64,000 nucleotides of DNA from Brachynemurus nebulosus (lineage: Eukaryota; Arthropoda; Insecta; Neuroptera; Myrmeleontidae). The translations under genes were made by a program, and so were the position numbers. Of the stretch, positions 36,440 through 47,123 are shown in pieces. A model generated the notes under the pieces. That model was not told where the DNA came from, searched no databases, and worked only from the letters and a program-made list of their open reading frames with translations. The stretch covers positions 34,365,887 through 34,429,886 of the forward strand of contig JAPWDM010000004.1 of the NCBI GenBank assembly GCA_035578155.1, given 5' to 3'. Every line of letters begins with the position of its first letter. Position 1 is the first letter of the stretch.

Positions 36440-37700
36440 TACATACAATTCTTCTTTCTTATGCGTAAATAAATACTTTTATATGTAATATGCACCTAAA
36501 TATGTGTAGTATGGATCAATTACATTACAAGGGATTATAAAAAATTTGCTTAATAAAAACATTAAAAAAAAATGATTAATAGTTCCTTTTTATATCGTCG
36601 AACCTCGGCTTTCTTCGACGATATAATAATTTCGTTGTGTGACCAAATGATTATTAACATTGTTATTATTAATGTGTCGATAACTTCATTTACGTTTCTA
36701 TGAAAATTTATTCTCACTTTGCTGGAGCTATTTTTAAAACATAAAAAAAAACTATTAATGAAATTTTTTAACCAAAACAGATAGTTTGACATTCAAATAG
36801 TCGTACTATTATTAAATTTAAGGCTAACTTAACAACCAGAGGCAAGAAAACACACAAATAACATTAAAAAATTTCCCACGTCCCTGTGTACAAATATATG
36901 TATTATACTGATGTTGAAAGCGTAGTTTACACGATACAATAATTTTTTCTTACTGTCTCATAATTAGAAGATATCTTTAAATTTGATACTGAACAATATT
37001 ATTTTCCTATAATAGCTTTGAGGACATTTAATAGCAAATTAAATATATTTTTTTATTCATTTTGCATGTTCAAAAGCTAATTTATTGGAATTTATAACTT
37101 AGTAAGTTGTAATTGACTATTAAGTGGTGTCAAGTTTATACATGTAAACTCAACTATACATATTTTGTTTTCAGAATAGCTAGTGTCATCTCTGTTCGAA
37201 TTTATAAACTATAATACAGGCCATTTCAAAAGATTAACATAATTTTTTGTATTTTTTCAAATAAATTTATATTTTACAGTTAATTACGGGTAAATTGACT
37301 ATTCATTTATGTGTCAGAATGTATTATAAAAGAGAAACAAATTAAGTTTAGAGAAAAGAGAAATAAATTAAGAATAAAAATAATTTTATTCGGATATTAA
37401 ACTGACAGATCTGTATCATAGAGATTTAATTTGTTCATATTTTCTCTATTTTATTTTTATTTTACAAGTTTTGGTTAAAAAACCACGTATGATTTAAATA
37501 TACATATTCGAATTCTACTTTTGTAAACAGTTTGTTTTAAAAAAATTTATCACAGGCTTGAAATTGTTTTTTAATTACTGACTATAAAAACGTGGTAAGT
37601 AAAATGATATATTTTACACATATTATTATTTTTTCATTTATTTTGTACTAGGTATAACTTTAGAAATAAAAATGTCATCTATATCTCCGGGTTAATTCTG
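36440..37700. other. AT-rich stretch with one perfect small hairpin
   Basis: At 36591-36625 ATATCGTCGAA pairs perfectly with its complement across a ten-base loop. Nothing else was recognised. Confidence 0.35.
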
Positions 37701-37703
37701 TGA

Positions 37704-37892
37704 GCAGAATCTATTTCATCTGATTGGTCAACATCAGAAGACGAGGTAAAAAACATTTGCATTCCTCGGGCACAAAGAATTTTTAGGCGAACTGAAAATC
37801 CAATAAATGTATTCGACGAAGTTGAATTTAAAATGCGTTTTCGTTTGACAAAAGCTGTTCGCTTCACAAAAATTCAGTTATCAGGTGACTAA
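37704..37892 (+). pseudogene. Harbinger (HARBI1-like) transposase, N-terminal fragment
   Basis: The frame contains RRTENPINVFDEVEFKMRFR, matching the N-terminal region of HARBI1-like proteins (RNPxxxxDDxEFxxRFR). It ends in TAA at 37890-37892. It is the first of four pieces of one gene family found between 37.7 and 38.5 kb, in the wrong order. Function in the family is DDE-type transposition in the nucleus. Confidence 0.65.
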
Positions 37893-37943
37893 AATGCAGA
37901 AACATTTAGAAATACAAAATGTTATTTTTCAATAAATGTTTAG

Positions 37944-38130
37944 GTTGTGTGCGGTACACAATTAAAAATTATGAACGTGGTTGCACGCTGGTCAGGTTCC
38001 ACTCACGACAGCCACATTTTTGATGCATCGTTAATTAAAGCCCAGTTCGAAAATAATGAATTTAATAATAAATATCTGTTAGGAAATAGTGCATACGCTT
38101 ACAGACGATATTTATTGGCCCCGCTTTTAC
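37944..38130 (+). pseudogene. Harbinger transposase, catalytic C-terminal half fragment
   Basis: After a plausible acceptor (AATAAATGTTTAG, ending 37943) the frame reads VVCGTQLKIMNVVARWSGST, then HDSHIFDASLIKAQF, then KYLLGNSAYAYRRYLLAPLL. The Asp of the STHDS motif is a catalytic acid of the DDE triad. The normally conserved LLGDSGY is LLGNSAY here. The last catalytic Glu region (ExAFG..KxRF) is absent. The frame breaks near 38110-38130, where sequence from the N-terminal half begins. Confidence 0.8.
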
Positions 38131-38495
38131 GCCCAAGGGAGCTACCAGTTAGCTGTTGTGCAAGACATTTCCATCCCCATGTCGCAGATGTCGGTAAGCC
38201 GAAGTATAGACAGAGTTACGAGGGCAATCAATGATGTAATATGTCCGCGGAAAATTCACTTTTCTTTAGCGCCAAGGGAAATTGCAAATGCTAGGGCAAG
38301 GTATGTATAATTTAAAGAATTTACCACTCGGTTATAAGGTTTTTGATTTGTTTGAATTGATAAATATTTGTATTTTTGTAGATTTTATGAAAAATACGGA
38401 TTTCCCAGGGTAATTGCTGTAATTGATGGTACACACGTCGCTATTAATGCACCACCAGCGAATCATACTGTATTCTCGAAGCATATTATATTAGG
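38105..38495 (+). pseudogene. Harbinger transposase, N-terminal to first catalytic motif, with intron
   Basis: The frame reads RFYAQGSYQLAVVQD, then QMSVSRSIDRVTRAIND, then HFSLAPREIANARAR. An 81-base GT-AG intron (38301-38381) follows; joining gives an unbroken ARARFYEKYGFPRVIAVIDG. IDGTHVAI carries the first catalytic Asp. The match ends at about 38490 (NHTVFSKHIILG), where unrelated repeat sequence starts. In intact proteins this part precedes the one at 37944-38130. Confidence 0.8.
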
Positions 38496-38989
38496 GTGTG
38501 CCAAAAAAAATTTTTGTTTTTTTCTCGCTCTCCGCTCAAAATATCGTAGGATATGTCTAAACAAACATCCTCACCAAAGGGCAGCTCAAAATTCCAATTT
38601 TTAGAGGTGCATCATCGAACCTAAAGTTTTCCCATTTAAGTAACACAGGAAAAACGATTTTTTATATTATTTACTCCTGCAAACTATGAAGAAATTATTT
38701 TTCCATAAAATGAATCAAAGCATCTTATTAAGCATTAAATTTTGGACAAAAAATTTCATTGAGTCAAATTTCTATCACCAATATTTCACTTTCTACAGAG
38801 CCTTAAAATTTAAATTTCTTGAAATTTTACTTTTTTTACATTTTTAAGCTAAACTATTAAAGATAGGACAAAAAGTTAAATGACAGTTTTGTAGTCCAAC
38901 TGACGCTTTACAAAAAAGTTCCTTACAAATTTTTCGTATTACAAATAGTTACAAAGTTACAGACCCTCAAAATTTATTTTACTTATTTT

Positions 38990-39290
38990 TCTCCAGAATG
39001 GAAATTCAGCTATTACAGCTGGTGTCATGAAAAATCTGAACCTAAGATTATGACAGAAATTTGTTTTGAGACTTCGAGAAACCAAAAATGACCTTCATTA
39101 AAATTTCTTTTCGATGGTGTAAAAAAAAATTGAAAAATTTTTGAAATTTGGCCAATTTTTGCAAAAAAGCATTAAAAATGGCGAAAATGGCCAAAATTTT
39201 GGCTTCCAAAAATCGGACATATATATTCAAATTTTAATGAACGTCATTTTTGGTTTCTCGAGGTCTCAAATAAGTTTTTCATTCTTACTC
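38990..39290. repeat. Repeat-family piece with inverted halves
   Basis: The left half carries the block CAGCTATTACAGC...ATGACAGAAATTTGTTTTGAG, shared with about 34.79 and 51.43 kb. The right half (39228-39275) carries part of it in the opposite orientation (AATGAACGTCATTTTTGGTT). It looks like two opposed fragments of one family. Confidence 0.5.
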
Positions 39291-39787
39291 GCTCCAACAT
39301 ATTTTTAACGAAAATGTTATTTCACTAGTTTTTTAAAAAAATTTTTCATTATACATTCCAACAAAACCAAAACTAAAAAATTTAAAAAATTTTTGTTATC
39401 AAATTCAATATTATTGTTAAAACAATATTAATTATTTAGAAGTATTACATTGTAAATAATTATTTGTATTTGTAGCCACTGAAGAAGGTATAAAATATAC
39501 CGAAAAATTTTTGGAACAAAATAAAGAAACAATTTATTCTACTGAAGAAAGTCGGAGTATTATTTCTAATCCTTCATCTCCTTGGATAAATTAGTAATAA
39601 ATTATTTGGGAATTTAGGTTTAAAAAATTTTCAAATAATATTTAAGCAATTTATTGTTTACTAAAATAAACGTTAAAACACATTTTCTTTTTCTCAAAAA
39701 ATAAATATACATAAACTAGAGAATAAACTGCATACATATTTGAAATTTCAAATTTCATATTACTACATATACATGAATATATACATA

Positions 39788-40136
39788 GGGTCAATTCATA
39801 TCGGCGTAAGCCGAAGTCCCTTGCTCTTATTTTTAATCACAATACACTTGTTTTGAAGCGCACTTGGCTTGTTTTGAGATATTTGTATATTCCTATCTCA
39901 CTTTCCATGTTCTAGACTTTCTAGAGAGAAGCCTCAAGTATTAACGTTCGGTATACATCGTATACTGTATACGATGTATACCGAACGTTAATACTTGACC
40001 CTTCTCTCTAAAACATGGAAAGTGAGACAGGAATATACAAATATCTCAAAAGCAAGCTAAGTGCGCTTCAAAACAAGTGTAATGTGATTAAAAATAAAAG
40101 TAAGCGACTTTGGCTTACGCCGATACGAAATGGCCC
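39788..40136. repeat. Large foldback, 349 bp
   Basis: The two halves are reverse complements over about 170 bases each with few mismatches. The tips are GGGTCAATTCATATCGGCG and (complement) GGGCCATTTCGTATCGGCG. The centre is a near-perfect ATACATCGTATACTGTATAC palindrome around 39975. There is no coding content. A transcript would form a long double-stranded hairpin. Confidence 0.8.
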
Positions 40137-40341
40137 ATTTCAAAGGTTTGCTGTAAAATTCTTTTAATTTTAATAATATATAGGTAACTATACCCGGTTA
40201 TATACCCAGGTATTTTATATCTATACCCCGTTATATAATACATAATAGTTATTATTTAAGAATATTTTTGTTTAAATTCTTTTTCCTTATCTTTTATTAG
40301 TAAGAGATATAAAATTTATTATAGGGATTCTATATAAATGT

Positions 40342-42124
40342 AGAGTCCCTATAATAAAAATAGAGTCGTGACATGTCAGCCATTTTCTATCCAAAACAGA
40401 GCGGGAAGCTTCAAAATTAATTATCACATATTTGAGTAAATGTTTTTGAATACATAATTATTGTTAATAAGTTATGAATTTATGAACAATTAAAAAATTT
40501 TGATTTAATTATTCTTTCTAGGTTAAACTAAATGATTTTTGTCAATATTTAATTTATTTACAATCTATTTTACGCAAACTTGGGACAGAAAATACCGGAA
40601 CCAATCAGCGTTCCGCACACATGTCACGACTCTAATGCTCTAATGTAGAGTGCCTATAATAAATAGAGTGGTGACATGTGTGCTGAACGCTGATTGATTC
40701 CGGCATATTCTATCCAAAGTTTGCGTAAAATACATTGGAAATAAATTAAATGTTAACAAAAACCATTTAGTTTAATTTAGAAAGAATAATTAAATTAAAA
40801 ATTTTTAATTGTTCATTAATTCATAACTTATTATGGTTTATTTCACTTAAATTTAACCATGTTTCATCACCTTGAATTTAAATAATTTCCGTTTTCTTGG
40901 CTTTATCTCTTTCATTATTGCATTTACGTAAATTTTAGATTTGCAGTTTGTTTTTAGAAAAGAATAGAAGATTGATTTGCTTTGAATATAAGAATTATTT
41001 AATTTTTTAACGATAACTCATGATCAGTTGTATTTGAAATGAGGTATAACAATAATTATGTACTCAAAAATATTCACTCAAACATGTGATAATTAATTTT
41101 GAAGCTTCCCGCTCTGTTTTGGATAGAACATGGACGACATGTCTCGACTCTATTTATTATAGGGACTCTACTCTAATTTAGAGTCCCTATAATAAATAGA
41201 GTCGTGACATGTCTGCTGAACGCTGATTGGTTCCGGCATTTTGTATCCAAAGTTTTCGTAAAATATATTGGAAATAAATTAATTGTTAACAAAAACCATT
41301 TAGTTTAACATAGAAAGAATAATTAAATTAAAAATTTTTAATTGTTCGTTAATTCATAATTTATTATCAATAATTATATACTCAAAAATATTCACCCAAA
41401 TATGTGATAATTAATTTTGAAGCTTCCCGCTCTGTTTTGGATACAAAATGGATGACATGTCACGACTCTATTTATTATAGGGACTTTACTCTAATTTAGA
41501 GTCCCTATAATAAATAGAGTCGTGACATGTCTGCTGAACGCTGATTGGTTCCGGCATTTTGTATCCAAAGTTTTCGTAAAATATATTGGAAATAAATTAA
41601 ATGTTAACAAAAACCATTTATTTTAACGTAGAAAGAATAATTAAATTAAAAATTTTGAATTGTTCATTAATTCATAATTTATTATCAATAATTATATACT
41701 CAAAAATATTCACCCAAATATGTGATAATTAATTTTGAAGCTTCCCGCTCTGTTTTGGATACAAAATGGATGACATGTCACGACTCTATTTATTATAGGG
41801 ACTCTAAATTAATTTAGAGTCCCTATAATAAATAGAGTCGTGACATGTCATCCATTTTGTATCCAAAACAGAGCGGGAAGCTTCAAAATTAATTATCACA
41901 TGTTTGAGTAAATATTTTTGAGTACATAATTATTGTCAATAAGTTATGAATTAATGAACAATTAAAAATTTTTAATTTAATTATTCTTTCTAAGTCAAAC
42001 TAAATGGTTTTTTGTTAACATTTAATTTATTTCCAATGTATTTCACGAAAACTTTGGATAGAAAATGCCGGAACCAATCAGCGTTCAGCACACATGTCAC
42101 GACTCTATTTATTATAGGGACTCT
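40342..42124. mobile_element. Five adjacent MITE units sharing AGAGTCCCTATAATAAATAG ends
   Basis: Units lie at about 40342-40634, 40647-41169, 41180-41486, 41498-41805 and 41816-42124. Each has inverted ends of about 33 bases (AGAGTCCCTATAATAAATAG then AGTCGTGACATGT). Units 1 and 5 are in one orientation and 2-4 in the other, judged by which end carries ACAGAGCGGGAAGC or CTGATTGGTTCCGG. Spacers are about 10 bases of ACTCTAATTT type. Unit 2 is longer because of an insert at 40835-41049. No coding region is seen. Confidence 0.75.
40835..41049 (+). repeat. Insert in MITE unit 2; uninterrupted copy of the 31.7-32.5 kb repeat
   Basis: The sequence is absent from sister units 3-5 at this position and aligns to 31741-31906 joined to 32501-32550. 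It includes TATAAGAATTATTTAATTTT, the uninterrupted counterpart of the piggyBac-like insertion site. Confidence 0.7.
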
Positions 42125-42232
42125 ACTCTAATTTAGATTGTACTGCCATCTAGTATATAATAGCAAAATAACACTCAGTCGGTAATTCTATCTTTTATTT
42201 GTAATAACTAATAGGTAATAACGGTACCGCAA

Positions 42233-42378
42233 TTAAATAACTGTGGATAAATAACCGCAACCAAATAACCGTGTACAAAATAACTGAATGACAAGATAAA
42301 CTTAGACAAAATAACTGTGGACAAAATAACCGAACGACAAAATAACTGTACGACAAAATAACCGAACAATCAAATAAA
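42233..42378. repeat. Degenerate minisatellite, about 14-16 bp unit
   Basis: About ten imperfect copies of ACAAAATAACCG plus a few variable bases (for example GACAAAATAACTGTAC) follow one another. Confidence 0.7.
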
Positions 42379-42601
42379 CATCGTTAATTATTCTTTTGAG
42401 TTAGGGTACATGCGGCTGTGATATGATTAAGATTTTTCTTGCTCCCAATATATAAAAGATGGCTAAATTGCAATAGACCTTAGATGTTGGTATTTAAACT
42501 ATTGCATTTAAAACGAACGTTAATGGGTGAAAACTATTGTATTTAAAAAGCTAGGCTTGGGAAACATTAATTTGAAAAATCAAATAGTAGATGATATAAT
42601 A

Positions 42602-43080
42602 CCCCTGTCGCAGCATCCTGCATAACATAGCGAATTTCCGTTTATAGAAATTCGTTTTTCTCGGAAACTAATAGACATAGAACAATAGTTTAAAGAGCTT
42701 TTTTATGTTATTTTTTCTCCTCTTTTAAATGGTGTAAAGAAATTTAGCAAAAATTTTTGAATACGTGGAAATTTTGGCAAAAAACTAATTTTTTACAAGA
42801 ACAAAAACCATGTTCCTGGCATCCGACGTGTCTGGCTGAGGAACTCATTCAAGGGTTTGGGACTTTCAATGTTTTCAACAAATTTCGTAAATATTAGATA
42901 CTTCGTTCGAGAGTTATCGCGCGGACACATATATACATATCGCTCGTTTTCTGTCCCAATCTCTCCAAGCTTTGGACACACAACATAAACGTATTTAAAC
43001 CTGTGTTTTCATCACAATGAACTTAAGATTTATGCTAATTACACCTTTTGATGTTGGCTACCTATATATTATATAAATAT
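42602..43080 (+). repeat. CCCCTGTCGCAG family copy leading into (TA)n
   Basis: It starts CCCCTGTCGCAGCATCCTGC next to TA (42600-42601). It continues with TTTTTCTCGGAAACTA, CATCCGACGTGTCTGGCTGA and TCGAGAGTTATCGCGCGGAC, and reaches the (TA)n tract at 43093. Confidence 0.6.
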
Positions 43081-43090
43081 ATACAGATAA

Positions 43091-43092
<2 letters not shown>

Positions 43093-43163
<71 letters not shown>
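43093..43163. repeat. (TA)n microsatellite
   Basis: This is about 70 bases of pure TA. Confidence 0.95.
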
Positions 43164-43167
<4 letters not shown>

Positions 43168-43204
43168 CTCATGTCTCATGTCACATATCACAATGTTTGG
43201 CTAG

Positions 43205-43290
43205 GATAAACTCTGAAACTACTGAACCGATTTTGATGTGAGACGATATTACTTAGTGCGTGTCAAACACGCACTTGACGAATTTTTCTT
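43205..43290 (+). repeat. Retroposon-like 3' tail with hairpin cassette
   Basis: The phrase AAACTACTGAACCGATTTTG resembles 3' regions of RTE-type LINEs and related retroposons. It is followed by the hairpin AGTGCGTGTCAAACACGCAC and then GACGAATTTTT. I base this on resemblance only. Confidence 0.4.
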
Positions 43291-43968
43291 ACTAAACAAC
43301 AATCCTATTGAGAACCACTGTATCAAATTAGATGTCATTGCGCAACAAAAATTCATCTAAACAAAACAAACCAGAACCAACAACAGTATATGTATCCATG
43401 CTGCCGTTGCTGCGCTATGCTTGCTAGCTAATAATGTTATTATAATTGTGTATATGGTCTTGAAAACAAGACGAAATTGTTGAATAAAAATTGAAAGAAA
43501 AGACCATTCAACAGTTAGATGTAAGCCTGTTTTGAACATTGAAAAAAAACACGTCGTCCCGCTTTTCATCTTTTTGTATCATTTCGTTTTTGTTTGGTTC
43601 CTTTTTTACACAAAATGACTTGCAATTATTACGTACAAATACTCTATTTACACGTATGTATCTACCGTACGTACATTTTACAGAGAATGATATCACCATT
43701 TTTTTTTTTTAATTCAAAATCGAATTCCAACTCTAGGACTTGAACATATTTGAGGTAAATATATTATATAATATTGTTTACTTGGTTTACTCATCAAAAC
43801 TTTTTGAACTGAACCTCTAAATTGGTGAATACAGTTACAAAACTACAAAAAAATTAAATAAATAAATAAATAAGTAAATAAATGATTCATCAAAAAATTC
43901 ACAAATTCACGTGTTAATCACATAATTTTTACTTTCCGGTAGTGGTAGTGTATGAATTAATTGTAGTT

Positions 43969-44038
43969 ATGAGGTAAGGGCTAGGAATATATGAGGTAAG
44001 GGCTAGGAATAATGTATGAGGTAAGGGCTAGGAATATG
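43969..44038. repeat. Three tandem copies of a 22-28 bp unit
   Basis: ATGAGGTAAGGGCTAGGAAT is repeated three times with spacers of 2-8 bases. Confidence 0.85.
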
Positions 44039-44091
44039 TATCCAGTATTTATAATGTGACCATAATCCACAGGAGGAGAAACATATTCTTT

Positions 44092-44636
44092 AGGCGGTCT
44101 TTTTCGTGCAAATTTTTTGTGACTATTTTTTATGCGATTGTTTTATATGGTTTTTAAATATATGCCCATCAGAGTGCGTAATGAGAATGGACAGTACGAA
44201 AAAGTAGAACATTTGAACACTTATTTGCGGTAATGTTAATTATTGACTGTATTATAAGCATTTTATCAGTACATTACATAAGAATATAAATTATTATTGC
44301 ATCATTAATTTTTTTCACATAATTACCTACGTATCGCAATTTTTATAATATTGTAAAAGTGAACTTGGTGAGTGAAATAATATATTTAAAAATGTTCTCA
44401 TTTGTCAGTTAATTCTTTATCTTGTTTAGAAAACCAACTTTTAAGGAAATCGTTAGGTTTTGAATGCTTTAAGTTTTGTATTTTCTATGAATTTTTTTAT
44501 GCGGCCTTGATCCACCGCATAAAGATGATATTTTTACTATCTATCTGTATATGAAATTTCATTATTATAGGTTCCTACTAGTAAATAATATTCGTATTAA
44601 AAATAATTCCATTTAATGGGGACCACTGTGTGACCG
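44092..44636. repeat. Possible diverged relative of the 4.2-4.7 kb MITE
   Basis: It has inverted AGGCGGTC/GACCGCCT tips near 44092 and 44630, and an internal TTTTTTTATGCGGCCTTGAT...CCACCGCATAAAG block (44490-44525) like that of the element at 4231-4731. The borders are not convincing. Confidence 0.25.
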
Positions 44637-44639
44637 CCT

Positions 44640-46670
44640 GAAAAAAAGTGATTTTTGGGAATTTTTTTAAAGAAAACTACTGTATGGAATGTTTTAATAT
44701 TTTAAGGATATATTCATTGATATATACTAAATTTATCGTAAAATTTTTGGACCAAAAAATTGAAAATTCAGTGAGTTATTCGTGATCTCCCAAGGCTCCA
44801 AAAAAAGTCCCCTCACTACTGGAGTGATAGCGACCTTCACAGTGCCTGAAATCAAACAAACCAAAAAGTCTATTAACCTCAATCGAAACAAAAAGTTGAA
44901 ATTTAACAAAATGGTGGAGTTTTTAAAAAAAAAAAGTTTCAAATTTTGCATGAAAATTTGATGATTTTTGGCTTGCAAAAATTACATTTTTTATTCGATC
45001 GGAAAACTGGAGATTCATGGCACGAAGAAACATATATAAAAGAAGCTGCAATAAGAATCAAATCGATCGGATGATTTGTCTTCGAGTTATAACTGTAGCA
45101 AATTTTAGCCTTTTACTTTTAGTCACTGAGAATTTTTACTAAAATTATTTACGATGTACTCACTATAACGGTCATAGTAAAACTAGATGAGTCGTTTAAA
45201 TGTGCCAAAGTCTAGCTGAGTAGCTGCTCCACAACATGTGACTGGCAGCCACGTCCAGAAACTCCCGATCTATCAACCTTCATACATTTTTCAATACCTC
45301 ATAGTTAACAATGAAAATCAGAATGCACTCTTCAGATGGCCGTAGCTCAAAAACTATTTGAGATATGTACTTGAAATTTTAGTATATGTTACTTTTAAAG
45401 GTATACATCGACTATCGAAACATGCAAAAAAAGTTTTTTCAGTTTTTCAAATAGGCCGACTATTAAAGAATACTATTATGCTCGTCACTAGTTTATATTT
45501 TAATCGTTAAATATGATGGGGAAAATAGTAAACATTTGGTTTAGATCTAAGTTTAAACTATACGTATCACTGGCTCATTGTCTACGTTTTGATAGATTTA
45601 TGAAGTAGTCTTATCATACGTAAGTATAATAAAATTGTACTTTTTGTTATATTTGTACAGAAAATTTCAACAATATTCGCATATTAATGTAAAAATAAGG
45701 AACTCTAAGAATTATTGGGTTTCATATGATTGTGAATTTTATCTCAACATTTCAAAACAATATTTTGAAGCATTATTTTGTTTTTTCAATCTTTTTTACT
45801 TACGGAACTTATTTAAATTAAAAGTAATCTGTTATAACTTGCTGTATAAAAATAAAATTTAGAGAAATAATAACATTAATAACCAAGGCGATATATGTAT
45901 GCCTATCTGTCAGTCAGTTGTCAGTCAATCAAATTTCGCTTTATCATTCGCTCAAAAAAACATAAAATCATCATCTTTTTAAACTTTATATGCTGTAAAT
46001 ACTACACATACGAACTATAAACCTCTTTATATCCTTCATGTCTACCATATAGTTTCATATGAATGATGAGAACTTACCTTTACCTGTTTTGCTTGTTTTA
46101 TCTTTGTAGAAGAGGCCCTCTATCTATCGATTCATCTATCGTACAGCATTCATTCATGTCATATTAATTCCACCATACATCAGCAAATCTTAATGAATTG
46201 ACTACAATCGATCTATCTTTATTTTATCTATTGTTTGTTTGCCTTTGTACGTTTTATTGCATTTTGTTGGGCATTGAAACTTTGTAAACAAAAATTTATG
46301 ATGTAAGAAACTAAGAAAGTTCTCCTGGTAATCATATAAAAGTAGAGAATTATTTTTATTGCAAATAAGAAAAAAAATGTACCAAAAATAATCTTGTGGT
46401 GGGCAAAGAAGTTAAATTTTATCAAATTGAATTACATTTTTTATACCTATTATAGTGGATTGTCTAAATATTCAAAAACTTTTCAATATATTTTACAAAA
46501 ATTTTTTCGGATTTTTTGAATTTTCTTACTTTTGTCAAATAAAAAATGCTATTAGTATTCTAAATGGTGAAAAATGTAATTTTTTACCAATTATACTCAT
46601 TCAAAATGTGCACAATTTAATGTAATTTAGTTGCAAAATTTTATTGAAATAAGTACGGTCCTGACCTGTA
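44640..46670. other. AT-rich stretch with repeat-like text
   Basis: Low-complexity, repeat-like sentences (for example 45001-45120) resemble the CCCCTGTCGCAG family region, but no terminus was found. No gene was recognised. Confidence 0.3.
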
Positions 46671-46676
46671 AGTCAT

Positions 46677-46877
46677 GGCCTAGGGGCGGCAATTTTTTAG
46701 AGGCGGCAGATTTTTAGAACAGAGCGGCGAAATTTGTAAAATGAGTTTTTTTTTTTTGCTCATCAGTAATTTTTTAGGGGAAAGTCGAAAAAAAGTATGA
46801 AAAAGTTAGAATTTTCTTGTATTTGAGAAAAAAGTGGGGGCGGCATTTTTCACGGTACCTAAAGCGGCACTTAGGGT
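46677..46877. mobile_element. Small MITE with repeated GGCGGC motif
   Basis: CCTAGGGGCGGCAATTTT lies on the left, with CCTAAGTGCCGC (complement) on the right. GGCGGCA repeats occur in between (46705, 46725, 46848). The target duplication is not clear. Confidence 0.35.
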
Positions 46878-47053
46878 TAATATGGCTCTGTATTTGTAAA
46901 AAGAGGATTACGACAGCATCAAATTTCTAGATAGGCAAGTTAGACAATCATATACCTACATACTAATTACTTATTATAATTAATAGAGAGGTAATAACCT
47001 AAGTAACTATACATATAATTTTTTAAGATACTTTTATTTTTAATACTTAACAG

Positions 47054-47110
47054 CAAGAGTTCCCAAACTGTGCGTCGCGACGCTCAGGGGTGTTGCCAAG
47101 TATTACAAAG
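47054..47110 (+). repeat. hAT-like terminus, truncated
   Basis: CAAGAGTTCCCAAACTGTGC followed by GTCGCGACGC resembles widespread hAT ends. The other end was not found. The TA-flanked element at 47124 starts just beyond. Confidence 0.4.
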
Positions 47111-47123
47111 GGCGCCGTGACTA

